Assembly: GCF_964036595.1 (NCBI RefSeq)
Contig: NZ_OZ038523.1
Coordinates: forward strand, 3,664,501-3,728,500
Source: Tenacibaculum sp. 190524A05c
GTDB lineage: Bacteria; Bacteroidota; Bacteroidia; Flavobacteriales; Flavobacteriaceae
Direction: 5' to 3'
Length of the DNA stretch: 64,000 nucleotides
Part shown: piece by piece, positions 45,161 to 55,216 of the stretch
Layout of the letters: each line of letters opens with the position of its first letter
Numbering within the stretch: position 1 is the first letter of the stretch
Translations under genes and position numbers: made by a program
Notes under the pieces: generated by a model
Databases searched by the model: none
Told to the model about the DNA's origin: nothing
Seen by the model: only the letters and a program-made list of their open reading frames with translations

Positions 45161-48100
45161 TGATAACATACGATTTTATGGTATCGTTATTTGGTACAAT
45201 TAGTATTAATTTTTTGTCTTTTAAGTTTACGATTGCAGAGTTCCTGATTTCTTGCTCAAAAGGTTGAATTCCATATGTGCTAGCACTGCTGTAGTCGTCT
45301 TTACTAGATAATAATAGTCCTTTTATACTTTCATATCCTCCATGATAGGTATTCACAGATTTTGTGTTCCCGAATGCAAGGATATTCTCTTTGTTATTAA
45401 TCTTAACTTTACTGAAAGTATTTAAAGGGGCTAGCTGGAATGTCTTTGGAAGTTCTTTGAAATTATCAAATTTACCATTGTCATTTTCTATATATCCTGA
45501 TGAAAGATTGTTTACAAAATAAGTATGAGCTTTATTTAATGCTTTTTTGGTTAAAACTTCGTCAATAGTTTTTGTTGCATAGTCTTTGTATTTGACAAAC
45601 CTTTTTTTGATAACATTCATTTGAGATGCTAATTCATCTTTGGAATAAATAGGATAATATTTTCCATTTATGTTATAAGCTAGAACAGTTTCGTTTTTAC
45701 CATTACCATCAAAATCTGAATAGTACATATTTAATGGAGCATCAACCGAAGCTTTAAATTTTGTATTTGTCCCCCAGTTACCAAGTAAAATATCTTCATC
45801 ACCGTCTTTATCAACGTCAAATGTTGTAACGGTTTGCCATAATCCCATTAGGTTAGGGTATTCATTAGATAAAGTTAGTTTTCCATTATTGTTAATATAA
45901 ATTCTTGGGTAATCCCATTCTGTAGTGACTACTAAATCTTTAGTGCCGTCTTTATTTAAGTCTGTCCAAATAGCATCTGTGACATGAGAGTTAAGCTTGA
46001 AATTCTTATCAACTTCAAAGTTTCCTTTACCATTGTTGATTAAAATATAGGAATCTATAGATTGCCCAAAGTCATCAGGGTTAGATCTGTTTCCAACGAA
46101 TAAATCTATATCTCCATCGTTATCATAGTCATAATGTTTAACACAAGCGGCAATGTTTTTATTAGCGGGAATTGAATTCGATTGGGTGAAGTTACCTTTA
46201 TCATTTAAATACAATCGATCCAATTCATATTTCCAATTTCTTCGTTGGTTAATACCAGTACCAACATATAGATCAAGATCACCATCGTTATCTGCGTCGA
46301 AAAAAGTAGAACATGTATCTTCGAAGAAAGCATCTTTCTCAATATTAGGTATAGATGTTGAAACAAGAGCTTTTCCATTATTAAGGAATAATTGAGCAGG
46401 AGTTCCACATCCATTCCCGATAAATACATCTTCATAACCATTCTTGTCAATATCTCCTATAGATAAAGCTGGCCCTGATGTAGATACTTTATAAGGTATC
46501 AGCCGTTCAACATAAAAGTCATTGTATTTATCTTCTTTATGATTGTAATCGATAAGATTTGTTTGAGAAAATAAACTTGAATTTTTCATTTCGCTTGGTG
46601 ACCAAGACGTTGTTGCGTTTTTGTTATATTTTATTGTGTTGAGATTATTAATCTCAGATTGTAATACGATTTGAGATTTGTTATTTGGCCATATGACTTT
46701 GATAGAATCTATTTTGTTTATTGTATCTAGACCAAAATGTAAATTATTGTCAACAGATGAAATAAAACCTCTTGAATTAAAAAGTTGTTTGAATTGTTGT
46801 TTGCCATTTGAATAGACTACTGCCTTAGTCCCAATTCCATTTTTGTTTCCTTTGGAATAGTTGAAGTTTAACTTAATGAAGTTTTTATTGGTTGTTGTGT
46901 TTTCGTAAATGAATGAAAAATCATTCATATTGTTCGTAATTAAATCTAAATCTCCATCTAGATCTAAATCGGCATATGTAGCTCCATTGGATATTGTAGC
47001 ATAATCTTCAATCCAATCATTATTCTTATTTTCAAATTTTTCAGAATTACCTTTGAAAATTTGATTTGGCATTGTTCCTTTCGGCATTTCAGTTAATGAT
47101 GCTAAGAGCCATTCGTCTTTTGATTTAGTCTTGTCTCTATATTTATAAGTACTTGCCACATACATTCTAAAATCGAGGTCATTTGGTCGTCTTAGAATTC
47201 CATTTGCAACAAATAAATCTTGATGTCCGTCATTATTGTAATCTGCAATAAGTGGACTCCAACTCCAATCTGTATCGGCAACTCCATTGAATAAAGCTTC
47301 TTCATTAAAGAAATTTCCTGAGTTATTTATTTGAAGCATGTTACGGGCGTATTGATCCTTGTATCCCAGTTTTTGAAGTTGAATTTGAATATTCAACATA
47401 GTGTCATCACCTTCAGATTCTTTGACTGCTCTTTCATCTTTTGGTAACATGTCAAGTGTAATTAAATCTTGAAAACCGTCACCATTAATATCAGCGGCAT
47501 CACTTCCCATTGAAAATCTACTAATCATGGAAAATTTATTACCTAACGATTCAGTAAAGGTTCCATCTTGGTTGTTTAGATAATAATAATCATCCTCATG
47601 GAAATCATTACATACGTAAATATCGTCCCATCCATCATTATTAAAATCTGCTATAGATGCACTTAAACCATATCCGTTAGCGCCACCAAATATTTTTGCT
47701 TTTTCACTGTAATCAGTGAATTTGTTATTGTTATTTTGAAGTAAAACATCGCCAGTAAGACCTGTTCTTTTTTCTCTAAGTAGAGCAGGGCCATGTGAGG
47801 TTTTGGTATGTACAGCATGATTAACGATATAAATATCTAGGTCGTCATCTTTATCGTAATCGAAGAAATATGCTTGTGTAGAATAACCTTTGTAGTCTAA
47901 GTTGTATTCTTTAGATTTTTCTGAGAACGTGTTGTCTCCATTATTTATGTAAAGCTCATTGTGGCCTTTGAAGTCTAGGAGACCTGAAACGGCACACACA
48001 TAAATATCTAGGTATCCGTCATTATTAATGTCGACAATTGTTGCTCCTGTTTGCCAGTCTGCCTTTCCTTTTACTCCAGCTTTTTCGGTTATGTCTTCGA

Positions 48101-48410
48101 AATTTAAGTTGCCTTTATTAAGGAATAATTTGTTATCACCTCTATTTGATATAAAAAAGAGATCGGGTAAGTTGTCATTATTGAAATCCCCCACACTTAC
48201 ACCACCGCCGTTATAGTAGTAGATGTAATTTATAATATTGTGATTGACGTCATCTTGAATTTCATTTTTAAATGTTAATCCAGTAACGTCTGAAGTTAAT
48301 TTTTTGAATAAATGGTTAGATTTCTCTTGTTTGGTTTGGGGGTGTTCCTTCTTGCAGCTACTTAATATAAGGGAAAGTAGTGTGACTACCATTAAAAGCT
48401 TAGTTCTCAT
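45150..48410 (-). CDS. VCBS/FG-GAP repeat lipoprotein with ASPIC/UnbV domain
   Basis: This 1086-residue protein has a lipobox (LSSC) near residue 18. It has at least twelve calcium-loop repeats of the DxNxDGxxD type, for example DINNDGYLDIYV, DFNNDGWDDIYV, DADNDGDLDLYV and DVDKDGDEDILL, forming beta-propeller blades. An ASPIC/UnbV segment lies near the middle (FNSRGFISSVDNNLHFGL, KIDSIKVIWPN). Such CRTAC1-like proteins are surface or extracellular and their ligands are unknown. The gene follows a hairpin after susD of the second pair and is translationally coupled to the haloperoxidase-like gene downstream. Confidence 0.92.
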   Translation of the reverse strand: MRTKLLMVVTLLSLILSSCKKEHPQTKQEKSNHLFKKLTSDVTGLTFKNEIQDDVNHNIINYIYYYNGGGVSVGDFNNDNLPDLFFISNRGDNKLFLNKGNLNFEDITEKAGVKGKADWQTGATIVDINNDGYLDIYVCAVSGLLDFKGHNELYINNGDNTFSEKSKEYNLDYKGYSTQAYFFDYDKDDDLDIYIVNHAVHTKTSHGPALLREKRTGLTGDVLLQNNNNKFTDYSEKAKIFGGANGYGLSASIADFNNDGWDDIYVCNDFHEDDYYYLNNQDGTFTESLGNKFSMISRFSMGSDAADINGDGFQDLITLDMLPKDERAVKESEGDDTMLNIQIQLQKLGYKDQYARNMLQINNSGNFFNEEALFNGVADTDWSWSPLIADYNNDGHQDLFVANGILRRPNDLDFRMYVASTYKYRDKTKSKDEWLLASLTEMPKGTMPNQIFKGNSEKFENKNNDWIEDYATISNGATYADLDLDGDLDLITNNMNDFSFIYENTTTNKNFIKLNFNYSKGNKNGIGTKAVVYSNGKQQFKQLFNSRGFISSVDNNLHFGLDTINKIDSIKVIWPNNKSQIVLQSEINNLNTIKYNKNATTSWSPSEMKNSSLFSQTNLIDYNHKEDKYNDFYVERLIPYKVSTSGPALSIGDIDKNGYEDVFIGNGCGTPAQLFLNNGKALVSTSIPNIEKDAFFEDTCSTFFDADNDGDLDLYVGTGINQRRNWKYELDRLYLNDKGNFTQSNSIPANKNIAACVKHYDYDNDGDIDLFVGNRSNPDDFGQSIDSYILINNGKGNFEVDKNFKLNSHVTDAIWTDLNKDGTKDLVVTTEWDYPRIYINNNGKLTLSNEYPNLMGLWQTVTTFDVDKDGDEDILLGNWGTNTKFKASVDAPLNMYYSDFDGNGKNETVLAYNINGKYYPIYSKDELASQMNVIKKRFVKYKDYATKTIDEVLTKKALNKAHTYFVNNLSSGYIENDNGKFDNFKELPKTFQLAPLNTFSKVKINNKENILAFGNTKSVNTYHGGYESIKGLLLSSKDDYSSASTYGIQPFEQEIRNSAIVNLKDKKLILIVPNNDTIKSYVINEN

Positions 48411-48439
48411 TAATCAGCAGAAAGATTTTATGTTTGTTA

Positions 48440-48469
48440 AAAGGAAAAGGGGTTGTTTATAACAACCCC
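48440..48469 (-). terminator. Intercistronic hairpin between susD and VCBS/ASPIC gene
   Basis: GGGGTTGTT (48449-48457) pairs with AACAACCCC (48461-48469), a GC-containing stem with a 3-base loop and partly paired flanks. On the minus strand TTTTCCTTTT follows. It lies 20 bases past the susD stop and could attenuate the downstream genes. Confidence 0.7.
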
Positions 48470-48489
48470 TTCCTTGATTAATTCATTAT

Positions 48490-50088
48490 TTAGTTTTGGG
48501 CTCCAGGAGAGTTGAAATCACTCTCGAAAGCTGGAACAGGCCAATATTCTAAATATCCATAGTTAATTGTTGCATTAGTATATACAGGAGTATAAGTTTG
48601 AACTGGATCCGTATTTGGAACTTGCTCAGTTAAACCAACAACCCATGCACCAGTTCTAGATCCAGAAGCGATTCCATAACGTCTAGCATCATAGAAAGCA
48701 AGACCTCTAAAGATTAATGCTAATCTTCTCTCTTTACGAACTTCTTCCCATGCATCTGCTTGAGATAAACCAGTTCCTACTGTTGCAGGTAAACCTGAAT
48801 TTTGTAAGTTTCTAACTGCATCTAAATGAGCTAAACCACCTTCAATATCAGAAGTTCTAATTTTTGCTTCAGCTAATAATAACTCATTTTCTTCATGAGT
48901 TGCTCCGTAGTATAATTTGATTGCTCCAGCAGTACCTGATACGATTGGAGACGGGTCTTTCCAGAAGTAGTTACATCCATATTGTATTCCTCTTCCTCTA
49001 GGGTTAGGGAAAACGAAAGGATCGAAATATGCATCTAAACGATTATCTCCAGCATTTATATCTTGGATTAAACGTGGGCTAGGGAAGTACCAGAAACCAG
49101 AAACTACTCCAGGTAACCAACCATTATCTAATACAGTTGCTTCAGATGTCATAGAGAAAGCTTCTGTATTTGCGCTAACACCATTGTTACACCATGTGAT
49201 AACGTTATTCCAATCGGCAGCAGTCATATCAGCTACCTTAGTACTATATACTAAATTACGAGCTCTTAAACTGTTGATGTTTTTAACTAAACCTGCCATA
49301 TCAACTGAATTTCCAGCGATATCAATTTGAACATCAGATAAAATGGCGTTAAACGCTGTAGCGTCTGCTACTCCATTTATAGTAGTTGTTAAAACGTCTA
49401 AAATTCTCTCTGACTCAGCGATTAATCCAGCACTGTTTACAAAAGAATTGTTTGTTGCACCAGGAACGTCATTGATAACACCTTGTTCGTACATTAATCC
49501 TAATCTAGAGTAAGCATATGCTTTCCACCATAAGGCCCAAGCTTTATAAGCATCTTTTTGAGAAGCGCTTAAATCTTCAGTGTTATCAATATTATCTAAA
49601 ATAACATTTGCGTGATTGTTAACCGCATAGTATTCTGCCCATTCGTATTGAGTTGGGTTGTCAGAACCAGCAGCTCTTGTGTTTCTTACTGCGATCTCAC
49701 CAGGTTGTGGTCCTCCTGCAGGAGGTGTAATAGTTTGAGACGCTGGAATTGTAATACCAGTAGGAGGAGGAACAAGAACATTGCTGTCGAATTGAAGAGA
49801 TGCTGTTTGGTTTACCCAACGACCTCCAAAATTACCCCAAGGCATTGTTAAGTTATCTCCCATTGTCTCATGATAACCAGACACAAACCAGAAGTTTACA
49901 CTTCTTGCTGGGTCTGTTGTGTGAATATACATACCTTTAGCATAACCTTGCATACCCGTTGGAGTAAGAAGTGCTGCTAAAGTAGGTTCGTTTTGGTTTA
50001 CAGGTTCTATGTCTGTATCTATTAAGTTATCTTGACAAGAAACTAATAAACCTAAAACGAATATTGATAATAATTTAAATTTTTTCAT
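48490..50088 (-). CDS. SusD/RagB family lipoprotein (second pair)
   Basis: This 532-residue protein has a lipobox (LLVSC) near residue 18. The SusD fold is indicated by ASQKDAYKAWALWWKAYAYS and the C-terminal SQADAWEEVRKERRLALIFR, with RGLAFYDARRYG near the end. It is a divergent SusD: the N-terminal third (MQGYAKGMYIHTTDPARSVN) is unlike the first copy. It is preceded 20 bases upstream by its SusC partner and followed by a terminator-like hairpin and the VCBS/ASPIC gene. The substrate is unknown. Confidence 0.93.
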   Translation of the reverse strand: MKKFKLLSIFVLGLLVSCQDNLIDTDIEPVNQNEPTLAALLTPTGMQGYAKGMYIHTTDPARSVNFWFVSGYHETMGDNLTMPWGNFGGRWVNQTASLQFDSNVLVPPPTGITIPASQTITPPAGGPQPGEIAVRNTRAAGSDNPTQYEWAEYYAVNNHANVILDNIDNTEDLSASQKDAYKAWALWWKAYAYSRLGLMYEQGVINDVPGATNNSFVNSAGLIAESERILDVLTTTINGVADATAFNAILSDVQIDIAGNSVDMAGLVKNINSLRARNLVYSTKVADMTAADWNNVITWCNNGVSANTEAFSMTSEATVLDNGWLPGVVSGFWYFPSPRLIQDINAGDNRLDAYFDPFVFPNPRGRGIQYGCNYFWKDPSPIVSGTAGAIKLYYGATHEENELLLAEAKIRTSDIEGGLAHLDAVRNLQNSGLPATVGTGLSQADAWEEVRKERRLALIFRGLAFYDARRYGIASGSRTGAWVVGLTEQVPNTDPVQTYTPVYTNATINYGYLEYWPVPAFESDFNSPGAQN

Positions 50089-50108
50089 CTTAATATTTGT
50101 TTTTTATT

Positions 50109-53100
50109 TTAGAAAGAAACAGTTACACCTAAGTTGATACTCTTAGTGTTAGGCATAGTAAATTCGTCAAAACCTCTTTGGAATGTGTTACCAAAAGTTC
50201 TCGAAGCTTCTGGGTCTAAACCAGTATAATCTGTAATCGTTAATAAATTTCTTCCTGCAATTCTTACATCTAAAGCATCAATAAAGTCAGTCTTTATAAA
50301 TTTCTTTAATTTGAAGTTAACAGCAATCGATCTTAATCTTAAGAAAGAAGCATCTTCTAAGAAGTGAGATAAAGGAACGTTTGTGTTGTATAACGAAGTG
50401 TAATATTGAACGAATGCCCCAGTTTGCGCAGTTCCAGAAGGATCTTCGATAGTAACTGGTACAGATGTGTCAGCATGTAATCCGTTGTTATATAACCATT
50501 GTTTAGCATTGTTATAAGCTTCCAAACCTTGGAACCAATCTAATTGCATAGATAAGTTAACGAAGTCGCTAATTTGGAAGTCATTAATGAAAGTCATTAC
50601 GAAATCAGGTTGAGAACTACCTAAAGTTCTTTTGTCTGGAGTAATAACTACATTACCAGTGTTTTTGTTTACGATATATCCGCTACTTGCTTGTGTAAAG
50701 TTTCCTTGATCTGCAGTAGGGATAATTAAGTTACCGTCTAAATCAGTCTCATTTAAGTCAGTTACAACTTTGAATAAAGAGAAAGTACCAACTTCTTGTC
50801 CTTCTTCTAATACGAAGTTATCACTTACAACTAACGGCTGTCCACTTGCAATTCTATCTAAAGTTGCTTTCGATTTAGTAAAACGAACTCCAAAGTTCCA
50901 ACCAAAATCTTCTGAAGTATAAACTTGAGTATCAGCAGAAATTTCAATACCATTACTTGATAAATCATAGTTATTAGACTGGATACCAGAAGCACCAGTA
51001 GTAGGAGCTAATTCACCTCTAAAGATTGCTCCAGTAGTTTCTCTTGTAAAGTAGTTAACGAAACCATTAACGTTCGAGAACCAAGCACCTTCACTAGGTG
51101 TGAATCCATAGTCTAAACCAACTTCTAATTCTTTAGTTCTTTCTACTTCTAAAGCCTCGTTAGATAAGTTAGCAGGGAAAGATAAACCTACATCACCACC
51201 TAAAGTTGTTCCTGGTAAAGTGATTAAGTTACTTGAGAATGGAGGTTGGATACCAGCCTCACCATAAGCAGCTCTTAATTTTAATAAGTTCACTGCATCG
51301 TTTTCAAATGTATCAGCGATATTAAAATAAGCATCAGCTCTTGGGAATGTAAAATCTAATCCAGAACCAAATCTGTTAGAAAAATCTTGTCTGAAACCAG
51401 CAGAGAATCCGAATAAACTTCCAAAATCAAATTTTTGGTTAACTAAATATCCATATGTTCTGAATGGAGATTCTGTATATCCATTGAATACTTTAGTGCT
51501 TGATTGGCTAATGTTGTAAGTTCCAAATGCACCAAATGGGTTGTCTGTACCACTTACACTATTAGATACTAAGTTTCTGTCTCTCCAGTCAAAGTTAACT
51601 GTAGTTGTAGATACGATGTTAGTATCCCATCCAAATTGTTCTTTGAAGTCTAAACTTAATGTAGCAGAAGCTAAGAAGTTTTGGAAGTATTCTTGATTTG
51701 TAATAAAGTTGATTCTACCAGTTTTGTTATTTGTAATAACTCTTTCTTGTTGGTGATCACTCTTGTTTTCTTGGAAGAAAGTAAAGTTTTGAGTATATGT
51801 ATCATAACCATACTTTACATCAAAAGTTAAGTAGTCAGTAGGACTATAGTTTAAGTTAAAGTTAGAAATATAACGAGTAATCTCATCTAACCTTGTTTGA
51901 TATCTTCTAAAGAAGAATGGGTTAGTAGAGTTTGGATCAGTTAAATCTGGTTGTACAACAAAATCTCCGTCACTGTTTCTTACGTTTAATAAATCTACAT
52001 GAGGTAAGTTTTGGAATACATTGTTAATTAAGTTATTCGCGTTTGCGTTATCAGTGTTAGTACCAGTGTCATTTGAACTGTTAATAACGTCAAAACGTCC
52101 AGAAACTTTTAAGTTATCAGCTAAATCAACTCCTAAGTTAAAACGAGCATCATACTTAACATATTGACCAGGAACAAGAACAGATTCTTGCTCGGTTCTG
52201 TTTGCAGCTAATAAGTAGCTAGTTTTTTCTGAACCTCCTACTAAGTTAACTCCTAAAGTTTGGTTAACAGCAGTGTTAAATAAAACATCTGTAGCATCAA
52301 AAGTTTGCTCTGCATAAGGAGTGTTGTTGATTCCCGCATCTCCTAATTGAGAAGTTCCAACAGCAACAGCGTTAATAGCAACTGCACCATATTGAGCTTC
52401 GTTGTTTAAATCTGTAACTCTCAATCCGTTAGTGTCTGTTAAGAACCCTTGAGCATCAGTTTGGTATCTGTGTAATGAAGATCTTTTTAATCCGTCTCCA
52501 GCGATAGCGTCAACAATACCAACATCAGTTCTAACAGTAACTTTCATTTTACCTGCTTTACCTCTTTTTGTGATAATGTTGATTACCCCGTTCGCTCCTT
52601 GTGCACCGTAAATAGTACCTGCAGCAGCACCAGAGATAGTTTCTACTCTTTCAACTGTTGTAAAGTCAATATCAGCTAAACGTGAACTTTGGTTAGATGC
52701 ACCACCAATACTTGTGCTTGAATCTAGAATTTGAACCCCATCAATTAAAATCATTGGTTGAGAACTATTAAGAGAGTTAATCGCTCTTAATATGATGTTT
52801 TGTTGCTGACCTGGCTGTCCAGTAGTAGATTGGATAATTGTACCCGCAATTTTTCCTTGTAAAGCTTGGTCAATAGATTGAGTTCCTGGGGATTCTAATT
52901 TTTTAAGAGATATCGAATTTACCGAAACCCCTAATTTCTTTCTTGAAGTTCCTGTTGCCACCCCCGTTACAACAACTTCTTCTAATACGTTACTATCTTC
53001 TCCCATAACAACGTCGATTGTGTTAGATGCTCCAACAGTTTTTTCAACTGTTTTCATTCCAACAAATCTAAAAACTAATACGTCTCCTGAGTTTGCTTTG

Positions 53101-53285
53101 ATAGAATACTTACCATCAAAATCAGTTTCGGTACCAGAGGCAGAACCTTTTTTCTGCACACTAACTCCAGGTAGTGGTCCTGATTCATCTGAAACAACAC
53201 CTGAAATCGTTTTTTCTTGTGCAAAGGATATCTGCACAATAAACGCAAAGAATAGCGCCAAAATTCCATTAAATTTTGTTATCAT
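50109..53285 (-). CDS. SusC/RagA family TonB-dependent transporter (second pair)
   Basis: This 1058-residue protein has a signal peptide ending in ISFAQ. A carboxypeptidase-regulatory-like domain (ISGVVSDESGPLPGVSVQKK) is followed by a TonB-box-like VLEEVVVTGVATG, the plug domain (MILIDGVQ, AAGTIYGAQGANGVINII) and a C-terminal strand ending in GVTVSF. The first 90 residues are very like those of the first SusC, while the barrel differs, so the ligand is probably different. Its 5' region carries the same promoter-like element as the first susC. Partner genes are susD, the VCBS/ASPIC gene and the haloperoxidase-like gene. Confidence 0.95.
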   Translation of the reverse strand: MITKFNGILALFFAFIVQISFAQEKTISGVVSDESGPLPGVSVQKKGSASGTETDFDGKYSIKANSGDVLVFRFVGMKTVEKTVGASNTIDVVMGEDSNVLEEVVVTGVATGTSRKKLGVSVNSISLKKLESPGTQSIDQALQGKIAGTIIQSTTGQPGQQQNIILRAINSLNSSQPMILIDGVQILDSSTSIGGASNQSSRLADIDFTTVERVETISGAAAGTIYGAQGANGVINIITKRGKAGKMKVTVRTDVGIVDAIAGDGLKRSSLHRYQTDAQGFLTDTNGLRVTDLNNEAQYGAVAINAVAVGTSQLGDAGINNTPYAEQTFDATDVLFNTAVNQTLGVNLVGGSEKTSYLLAANRTEQESVLVPGQYVKYDARFNLGVDLADNLKVSGRFDVINSSNDTGTNTDNANANNLINNVFQNLPHVDLLNVRNSDGDFVVQPDLTDPNSTNPFFFRRYQTRLDEITRYISNFNLNYSPTDYLTFDVKYGYDTYTQNFTFFQENKSDHQQERVITNNKTGRINFITNQEYFQNFLASATLSLDFKEQFGWDTNIVSTTTVNFDWRDRNLVSNSVSGTDNPFGAFGTYNISQSSTKVFNGYTESPFRTYGYLVNQKFDFGSLFGFSAGFRQDFSNRFGSGLDFTFPRADAYFNIADTFENDAVNLLKLRAAYGEAGIQPPFSSNLITLPGTTLGGDVGLSFPANLSNEALEVERTKELEVGLDYGFTPSEGAWFSNVNGFVNYFTRETTGAIFRGELAPTTGASGIQSNNYDLSSNGIEISADTQVYTSEDFGWNFGVRFTKSKATLDRIASGQPLVVSDNFVLEEGQEVGTFSLFKVVTDLNETDLDGNLIIPTADQGNFTQASSGYIVNKNTGNVVITPDKRTLGSSQPDFVMTFINDFQISDFVNLSMQLDWFQGLEAYNNAKQWLYNNGLHADTSVPVTIEDPSGTAQTGAFVQYYTSLYNTNVPLSHFLEDASFLRLRSIAVNFKLKKFIKTDFIDALDVRIAGRNLLTITDYTGLDPEASRTFGNTFQRGFDEFTMPNTKSINLGVTVSF

Positions 53286-53310
53286 TTTGTATTTATTTGA
53301 ATTAATGTCT

Positions 53311-53342
53311 GCTAAAGTCTTAAAATAAACTTAAAAAAACAA
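53311..53342 (-). promoter_or_regulatory. Conserved promoter-like element upstream of second susC
   Basis: On the minus strand TTG (53342-53340), 17 bases, then TAAGACTTTAGC (53322-53311). The box and spacing are the same as for the first susC at 43676-43707. Confidence 0.5.
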
Positions 53343-53401
53343 TAAAAAAGGTTAATAAAATGTGAACTAAATAGCTTTTTTGTTAAAAACAGATGTTTTT
53401 T

Positions 53402-55042
53402 TTAGAAGTAGTTTTTAAAGCTTAGAGATAAGTTAAACCCTTTACTGTTGCTTTCTGTAGCGTTAAGGTTTCCACTGAAAATTAAATCTATTTTTGATTT
53501 GTTTATAAAGAAGGAATATCCTGCTCCGAGGGTTAAAAGGTTTTGTCTTATTTTGTTGGTGGATTCTATGATTCCAAAATCGGTAATACTATATATATAA
53601 GAATCCTTATTTGCTAGTATCCTATACTCAAGAGTCATAAAGGAATATTTAGCTGTAAAAATACTTTGTTGATTTACTCCTCGTATTGAATTTGGTCCAC
53701 CAATCCTGAATAATTCATTGGTTAAAAAAGTGTTGGATAGTAGTAAGTTAGATTCACTTCGAACGAAAACTGAATTTCTTTGGTTTATTTCGAAAAGATA
53801 GTAGGCTTCTAGGTTTATTTTACTTTGATTTCCTGTGCTGTTTGTTGTAGATCTTTGTCCAAATTGATATTTGCTAAGTAGAAATAATTTGGTTTTATAG
53901 ATGCTATGATTATTTGGTATGTGATAAGAAAAACTCAATCCAACAAAATTAGTATTGAAGTTTTCTATGCTGGTTATATTGTTATTTAACGTGTTGTTCG
54001 ATGATTCTGTTTCGTAAAATGTCCCTATTTCAGTTCTTGGATTTAATGTATATGTAAAGTTGGTTTGTAGTTTCGAATTTAAGAATGTGCTGTCTTGTTT
54101 GTGAATTTCAAAAGAAGTGTGATTTGAAATAGGTGTGTTGAAAATATACGGTATTTTAGTGGATAAGTTAATGTTCTGGCTTTCGTTTCCATTAGCATTC
54201 CATGAGAAGTTTAGTTCTTCGCCTGTATTTAGCAGGTTTACAAGCTCTAAGTTTAAATTACCTGTTATCTGAACTTTGTCATTTGAAGGGTTTGTCGAGA
54301 AGTTTAAGAGTCCGTCGAAATTGTTTCGTTTAACTTCTTCTAAGTATAAATACAGGGTTGTCGAGTCTTTTTTAAAAAGAGCTTCGGGTTGATTAGTAGT
54401 TTTTACAAATTTTAAATTGTCTATATTTTGAGCTAGGTCATTTATTTTGTTTTTATCAAATAAATCTCCTTTTTTAATTTTCGCGAAATGATTCAAATAG
54501 TTTTTCGGAAATCCATCATAGCCTTTTATGATGATGTTGTCAATTATTCGTTTTTCAGATTTATTAATTGTCAAGTCTGCAACAAGAAGATTGTCTTTTA
54601 AATCTATATTTGTGAGTTGTATAGTGGAAAATCCTTTTCCTTCTTTAGATAGTTGGTTTTCGATTTCGGTTAATATGGTTTCGAATTTCGAAAATTTTAT
54701 TTTTTCATAATTTAATTCAGGGATTATTGATTTAAGGTAGTTTAATTCTTCTGGAGTTTTAAGTTTTAAAAAGTTTATACGCTTTCCCAAATATATTCTA
54801 TGGAATACCGTGTCTTTTATTTGGTATGTGGAATCGATGTAACTGTAGAAGTACCCTTTCAGCTTTATTTTTTCTAGAAGTTTTTCCTTTGTGGTAGGTT
54901 CGCTTTTAGTGATCTTAATATTTTCTAAAGTAGTGTTTTCAATCGAATCTTTAGAGTATAGTTTTACATGCTTTTTTTGTGCAAAAAGAATTTTTCCGGA
55001 GAGTAAAACTAAAATTAATGATATGAAAAGGTTTTTCTTCAA
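53402..55042 (-). CDS. Omp85/TamA-like outer-membrane protein
   Basis: This 546-residue protein has a signal peptide (ending in LFAQ). An N-terminal part with POTRA-like segments (TIQLTNIDLKDNLLVADL, IIDNIIIKGYDGFPKNYL) leads to a C-terminal barrel. The Omp85 loop 6 signature is RIGGPNSIRGVNQQS, and the last strand ends in LSFKNYF. Omp85 proteins insert or secrete outer-membrane or surface proteins. This one is smaller than BamA and may be a TamA-like or two-partner type. It starts divergently from rpsL, and its stop lies upstream of the second susC promoter. The exact client is unknown. Confidence 0.83.
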   Translation of the reverse strand: MKKNLFISLILVLLSGKILFAQKKHVKLYSKDSIENTTLENIKITKSEPTTKEKLLEKIKLKGYFYSYIDSTYQIKDTVFHRIYLGKRINFLKLKTPEELNYLKSIIPELNYEKIKFSKFETILTEIENQLSKEGKGFSTIQLTNIDLKDNLLVADLTINKSEKRIIDNIIIKGYDGFPKNYLNHFAKIKKGDLFDKNKINDLAQNIDNLKFVKTTNQPEALFKKDSTTLYLYLEEVKRNNFDGLLNFSTNPSNDKVQITGNLNLELVNLLNTGEELNFSWNANGNESQNINLSTKIPYIFNTPISNHTSFEIHKQDSTFLNSKLQTNFTYTLNPRTEIGTFYETESSNNTLNNNITSIENFNTNFVGLSFSYHIPNNHSIYKTKLFLLSKYQFGQRSTTNSTGNQSKINLEAYYLFEINQRNSVFVRSESNLLLSNTFLTNELFRIGGPNSIRGVNQQSIFTAKYSFMTLEYRILANKDSYIYSITDFGIIESTNKIRQNLLTLGAGYSFFINKSKIDLIFSGNLNATESNSKGFNLSLSFKNYF

Positions 55043-55126
55043 GATTGTGATATGGGGCTAAAGTACATTAAAATCAAGAAATTCGCTGTAGAATTAATTC
55101 TTGTTTTAAAAATAACTTACTGATAT

Positions 55127-55156
55127 TTGAATAATTAGAAATAAATCGTACATTTG
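55127..55156 (+). promoter_or_regulatory. Promoter of rpsL-rpsG-fusA-rpsJ
   Basis: TTG (55127-55129), 19 bases, TACATTTG (55149-55156): an exact match to the Bacteroidota consensus TTG-N19-TAnnTTTG. It is 60 bases before the rpsL ATG. Confidence 0.8.
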
Positions 55157-55216
55157 CACACTCTTAAAAATAGAGATTTATTAATAAGTACAAACGAAAA
55201 CAAGTAATTAATTAGT

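Noticed and set aside
38000..53285. Classical polysaccharide utilisation locus
   Set aside because: Two SusCD pairs are present, but there are no glycoside hydrolases, lyases, sulfatases or dedicated regulator in the region.
53385..53401. Terminator after the Omp85-like gene
   Set aside because: AAAAACA/TGTTTTT can pair, but the stem is pure A/U apart from one pair and too weak to call.
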